Source: Streptomyces sp. T12
GTDB taxonomy: Bacteria; Actinomycetota; Actinomycetes; Streptomycetales; Streptomycetaceae
Direction of reading: 5' to 3'
NCBI RefSeq assembly: GCF_028736035.1
Contig: NZ_CP117866.1
Span: 7,316,001-7,380,000, forward strand
DNA length: 64,000 nt
Every line of letters starts with the position of its first letter. The first letter of the stretch is position 1. The notes below the pieces were generated by a model. The model was not told where the DNA came from. It ran no database searches and saw only the letters and a program-made list of their open reading frames with translations. The position numbers were made by a program, and so were the translations under genes. Below are positions 60,637 to 64,000 of this stretch, one piece after another.

Positions 60637-62310
60637 TCAGTCGCGGCAGAGCACGGACTGCAGCACCTTCGTCAGCACGCGATCGGCGTCCGGCATCGCC
60701 GCGTCCGCCCGCCAGGCGACGAAACCGTCGGGGCGTACGAGTACGGCACCGTCCTCGGCCGTGCCGTGCAGCTCCGCCCAGTCGGCGTCCGGGTCGGGGG
60801 CGAGGTCGTGGTCGGGCCCCGTGCCGACGAGATACGCCTCGACCGGGACGCCCAGGTTCACCGAGGCCTTCTCCACCGCGGTCCGCCACTTCTGCCCTCC
60901 GGACCCGGCGAGCAGCACGAAGGAACGCTCGTACAGGTCGAGCGTGGAGATCCTGCCGTTCCCTGTCATCACCCACATGTGGGGCGCACGGCTCCCCGGC
61001 TCGCCGCCCAGCTGGAAGGCATCGGGGACGATCGGCCGCTCGGCAGGGGCGTCCACCACGGCAGGGGACGCATAGCGGTAGCACAGGGCGACGGTCATCA
61101 GGTCCGCCGGGTCGTTGTTGCGTCCCGCGGCGGGACTGAATCCCGGGTGCTGTTCGTCGGCTGCCTGGACGCACGCCCGGGTGCCGGTCGCGAGGGCGAC
61201 GGGCCGTCGTTCGAGCTCGTAGGTGTCGAGGAGCGGCGGGCCCGCCCAGCCGCGGAGCACCGAGGCCAGCTTCCAGGCGAGGTTGTGGGCGTCCTGGATG
61301 CCGGTGTTGGAGCCGAACGCCCCGGTGGGCGGCATCTCGTGGACCGCGTCGCCGGCCAGGAAGACCCGGCCCTCGCCGTACCTGTCCGCGACCCGCTTCG
61401 ACGCGTGCCAGGGCGCCTTCCCCGTGATCTCGACGTCGATGTCCGCGACCCCGACGGCAGCGCGGATGTGGGCCGCCAGCCGCTTGTCGGTGAAGTCCTC
61501 CAGGCCCTCGCCCCGGTCGGGATACCAGGGCACGTGGATCACCCATCGCTCCTCGTTGTCCACCGGCAGCAAGGCACCTTCGCCCTGGGGGTCGGTGACG
61601 TAGCAGACGACGAATCGTTTCTCTCCGACGTGCTTCCTGAGCGCCCTGCTGCGGAACGTCACGCTGACGTTGTGGAACAGCTCGCCCGGCCCGGACTGGC
61701 CGATCCCCAACTGGTTGCGGACGGGGCTTCTCGGGCCGTCGGCGGCCACCAGGAAGTCGGCGTTCACCGTGTAGGTCTCACCGGTCTCCCGGTGCCTGAT
61801 CCGGGCCTGCACTCCCTCGCCGTGCTGCGTGAAGGAGAGCACCTCCGAGTGGAAGCGGATGTCGGCCCCCTGCTCGGTGGCGTAGCTCAGCAGGACCGGC
61901 TCGAGGTCGTTCTGACTGCACAGGCACCAGTCCGAGGAGCTGACCCGGGAGATGTCCATGCCTCCGGAGATGTCCCCGACGATCCAGCGGCGCTGTTCCC
62001 CGGTGAGGGTGTCCACCTGGAGAATGCCGTCGTTTCCGGCGAGAACGCGGGCCGCCTCCCGAATGCGGGATTCCAGGCCGGCGGTCCGGTAAATCTCCAT
62101 GGTGCGTACGTTGTTGCCGCGGCCACGCGGATGAGTCGATGTGGCGGCATGGCGCTCCACGAGCATGTGCTCGATGCCAAGGCGCCCCAGGAAAACCGAA
62201 GTGGAAAGACCCACCAGGGATCCGCCGACGATGAGAACTGGTACAGATTCCGCTTCGTGTCCGCTCACGTCGACGATGTTTACCAAGCCGGACTGCCACA
62301 CACACGTCAT
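60637..62310 (-). CDS. FAD-dependent aromatic polyketide hydroxylase, WhiE ORFVIII/SchC type
   Basis: 557 aa if ATG 62310 is used; later TTG 62286 or GTG 62268 are alternatives because no Shine-Dalgarno is strong. FAD motif VLIVGGSLVGLSTSVFL, DG motif VAADGPRSPVR and GRVFLAGDAVHEMPP; C-terminal thioredoxin-like domain with VLVRPDGFVAWR. NADPH-dependent ring hydroxylation of the pigment. In whiE the equivalent gene is divergent upstream of ORFI; here it is downstream and convergent. Confidence 0.92.
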   Translation of the reverse strand: MTCVWQSGLVNIVDVSGHEAESVPVLIVGGSLVGLSTSVFLGRLGIEHMLVERHAATSTHPRGRGNNVRTMEIYRTAGLESRIREAARVLAGNDGILQVDTLTGEQRRWIVGDISGGMDISRVSSSDWCLCSQNDLEPVLLSYATEQGADIRFHSEVLSFTQHGEGVQARIRHRETGETYTVNADFLVAADGPRSPVRNQLGIGQSGPGELFHNVSVTFRSRALRKHVGEKRFVVCYVTDPQGEGALLPVDNEERWVIHVPWYPDRGEGLEDFTDKRLAAHIRAAVGVADIDVEITGKAPWHASKRVADRYGEGRVFLAGDAVHEMPPTGAFGSNTGIQDAHNLAWKLASVLRGWAGPPLLDTYELERRPVALATGTRACVQAADEQHPGFSPAAGRNNDPADLMTVALCYRYASPAVVDAPAERPIVPDAFQLGGEPGSRAPHMWVMTGNGRISTLDLYERSFVLLAGSGGQKWRTAVEKASVNLGVPVEAYLVGTGPDHDLAPDPDADWAELHGTAEDGAVLVRPDGFVAWRADAAMPDADRVLTKVLQSVLCRD

Positions 62311-62384
62311 ACGACGACCCGACCCATATGGCGCAGTGCCGTTTGCGGCGTGCTGTCGCCCGGGAAACGGTGGCTCTGACCGAC

Positions 62385-62405
62385 GGAATCCGACCGCCGG
62401 AATCC
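62385..62405. promoter_or_regulatory. GGAATCC direct repeat in the hydroxylase-P450 divergent gap
   Basis: GGAATCC at 62385-62391 and 62399-62405, in related contexts (CCGACGGAATCC and CCGCCGGAATCC), 14 bp apart in the 118-bp gap between divergent starts. Candidate regulator site; no promoter hexamers assigned. Confidence 0.4.
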
Positions 62406-62428
62406 ACGCCTACCCCGGGGATCCAGTC

Positions 62429-63697
62429 ATGACGCAAGCGTTCGCATCCGAGGAATCCGAGGCCCTGTCGTCCGAAGCGGCCGCGGCCGCGGCCTCGTCC
62501 TGCAGCCGGGAGTTCCGGGCCAACCCGCATCCCGTGTACGCGGCGCTCCGGGAGTCGGCGCCCGTGTGCCCGCTGTCGCCGCCCCACGGCGTCGAGACGT
62601 ACCTCATCACGCGGTACGACGACGCGCGTGCCGCCCTGGCCGACCCGCGGCTGAGCAAGGACATGTACGGCGCCATCGACGCCTACCACCGCATCTTCGG
62701 CGACTCGTCGATCGCGCTGGACGACAACATGCTCTTCTCGGACCCGCCGAAGCACACCAGGCTCAGGAGGATCGTCGGCAGCACTTTCACACCGAAGAGG
62801 GTGGAATCGCTGCGGGTGCGCGTGCAGGAGATCACCGATGATCTGCTGGACCAATGCCCGACATCGGGCTCGGTGAACCTGCTCCCGGAGTTCTGTTTCC
62901 CGCTTCCGCTGCACGTCATCTGTGAACTTCTGGGCGTTCCGGAAGACGAACGCAAACAGGCTCAGGAATGGTCCGCCACCGTCGCGCAGACCGGTTTCGG
63001 ACCGGAGGCGAGAAAAGCGCTGGAAATCGCCGAGGGGAACCTGCGCGACTATCTCGTGGAGTTGTGCGCACGGAAGCGGAACGAGCCGGACGGAGGTCTG
63101 CTCAGCGCCCTCGTCACGGCCCAGGACCAGGAGGGCGCGCTCACCGACCACGAACTCGTCTCGACGGCGTGGGTGCTCCTCTTCGCGGGCCACAAGTCGA
63201 CGGCGTACCAAATCGGCAACGCCGTCTACCACTTGCTCAGCCGGCCGGATCAGAAGGAACTGGCGCTCCGGGACGCGAACGCCATGAACGCGGCCATCGA
63301 GGAGATCTTCCGGTTCGAGACCTCCGTGGAGAACTCGACCTTCCGCCACGCGAAGGAAGACATCGTCATCCGGGACATGCTCATCCCCAAGGGCGCGCTC
63401 GTCCAGATCTCGATCACCGGGGCCAACCGGGACCCGGAGATGTTCGCCGAGCCCAACGAGATGGACGTCCGGCGGCCGAACGTCCAGGCGACGCATCTCG
63501 CGTTCGGGTACGGCCCGCACTACTGCATCGGCGCACCGCTGGCGCGGCTGGAGATGCAGATCGGCCTCACCTCGCTCTTCGCGCGATTCCCGGACATGAC
63601 CCTGGCCGGGGCGCCGGAGGACGCGCGCTGGCTGACCGTGCCGTTCCCCGCGTTCCGCGGGCTCGCGGAACTCCCGGTCCTCCTCGACCCCTCATGA
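62429..63697 (+). CDS. Cytochrome P450 with unusual I-helix
   Basis: 422 aa from ATG 62429. Heme loop FGYGPHYCIGAPLAR and EIFR (ExxR) are intact. The oxygen-activation motif, usually AG-x-[DE]-T (AGHETT in many Streptomyces P450s), reads A253-G-H-K256-S257-T258, so the acidic residue is Lys. Probably a late pigment oxidation; the altered motif raises doubt about ordinary chemistry. Stop overlaps the next gene. Confidence 0.93.
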   Translation: MTQAFASEESEALSSEAAAAAASSCSREFRANPHPVYAALRESAPVCPLSPPHGVETYLITRYDDARAALADPRLSKDMYGAIDAYHRIFGDSSIALDDNMLFSDPPKHTRLRRIVGSTFTPKRVESLRVRVQEITDDLLDQCPTSGSVNLLPEFCFPLPLHVICELLGVPEDERKQAQEWSATVAQTGFGPEARKALEIAEGNLRDYLVELCARKRNEPDGGLLSALVTAQDQEGALTDHELVSTAWVLLFAGHKSTAYQIGNAVYHLLSRPDQKELALRDANAMNAAIEEIFRFETSVENSTFRHAKEDIVIRDMLIPKGALVQISITGANRDPEMFAEPNEMDVRRPNVQATHLAFGYGPHYCIGAPLARLEMQIGLTSLFARFPDMTLAGAPEDARWLTVPFPAFRGLAELPVLLDPS

Positions 63698-64000
63698 CGG
63701 GCGGCTCCTCGGCCCCGGAGCGGGTGCGTGTCATCCGCCTGCTGCGGGTGCGTGCGGGGATGGAAGCGGACTTCGTGAGGTCCTACAAGGACGTACTCGC
63801 CAGGGCCGCGCGATTCCCCGGACATCTCGGTGAACAGCTCTGCCGTTCCCTGGACGATCCCGCTCAATGGCTGCTCACCAGCGAGTGGGACAGCCTCGAA
63901 GCCATCCAGCGGTGGCGCACCGGCCCCGAGCACAGGACCTTGGTCGAGCCGATGAACGCCTGTCTGCACGAGGATCGGTGGACGGCGCTCTTCCAGGTGA
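63694..64000 (+). CDS. Second ABM/SchA-like protein, cut by the window edge
   Basis: First 102 codons of a gene that starts at ATG 63694 (overlapping the P450 TGA) and has no stop before 64000. FPGHLGEQLCRSLDDPAQWL matches [20 protein letters not shown] in the ORFI protein at 54195, so it is a paralogue of that ABM domain. Whether it also has a SchA/CurD domain is beyond the window. Confidence 0.85.
   Translation, partial: MTGGSSAPERVRVIRLLRVRAGMEADFVRSYKDVLARAARFPGHLGEQLCRSLDDPAQWLLTSEWDSLEAIQRWRTGPEHRTLVEPMNACLHEDRWTALFQV

Overview
The window is a high-GC actinobacterial chromosome segment, almost certainly from a Streptomyces. The evidence is third-position-GC-rich coding, frequent GTG/TTG starts, ATGA operon overlaps, and marker genes of the genus: filP and scy (polarisome coiled coils), absC, chiC with its chitinase-type direct-repeat promoter, and a WhiE-like spore-pigment type II polyketide synthase. 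From memory (not searched), the gene order from rpmE to absC follows the S. coelicolor chromosome around SCO5359-SCO5405. The pigment cluster at the right end does not sit there in that species.

Layout. 28-3185: secreted trypsin-like protease with FG-GAP repeats, then an LCP cell-wall ligase. 3349-8362: rpmE, prfA, prmC, a YrdC/Sua5 tRNA-modification enzyme, a low-Mr tyrosine-phosphatase homologue lacking its nucleophilic Cys, and a SHMT paralogue. 8503-17970: a WecA/MraY-like phosphosugar transferase and the complete F1Fo ATP synthase operon atpI-B-E-F-H-A-G-D-C. 18133-22399: DUF2550 protein, then chitinase chiC with its promoter repeats and the chiR/chiS two-component pair. 22552-31766: membrane protein, PduO-type cobalamin adenosyltransferase, an ABC-2 exporter divergent from a TetR gene, hydroxybutyryl-CoA dehydrogenase, a STAS protein, a large membrane-anchored NTPase-like protein, nucS and a small conserved gene. 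31889-42555: LLM oxidoreductase, zinc-ribbon-like protein, two tandem ABC-2 ATPase/permease pairs, filP and scy. 42788-45574: methylmalonyl-CoA epimerase, thiolase and meaB (propionate/methylmalonyl metabolism). 45816-53658: MFS transporter with a possible attenuator leader, PepSY protein divergent from an OmpR-type two-component system, absC, three tandem AIM24 paralogues, and two small genes.

54195-64000 (edge) is the accessory part: WhiE ORFI-like protein, cupin, KS-alpha, CLF, ACP, aromatase/cyclase and TcmI-like cyclase run rightwards as one unit. They converge on a leftward pair, an ACMSD-type amidohydrolase and an FAD hydroxylase. A divergent P450 and a second ABM/SchA-like gene run off the edge. 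The amidohydrolase, P450 and second ABM gene are extra to the classic WhiE set, and the order is rearranged, so the product may be a modified pigment.

No rRNA, tRNA, CRISPR array or insertion sequence was recognised. The most unexpected DNA-level signals are: a GC-rich hairpin repeat present three times, twice inside genes, with compensating arm changes; a 10-bp-phased TGAAG direct-repeat array between the PepSY gene and its regulator; a concentric dyad upstream of absC; and a candidate leader-peptide/terminator upstream of the MFS gene.
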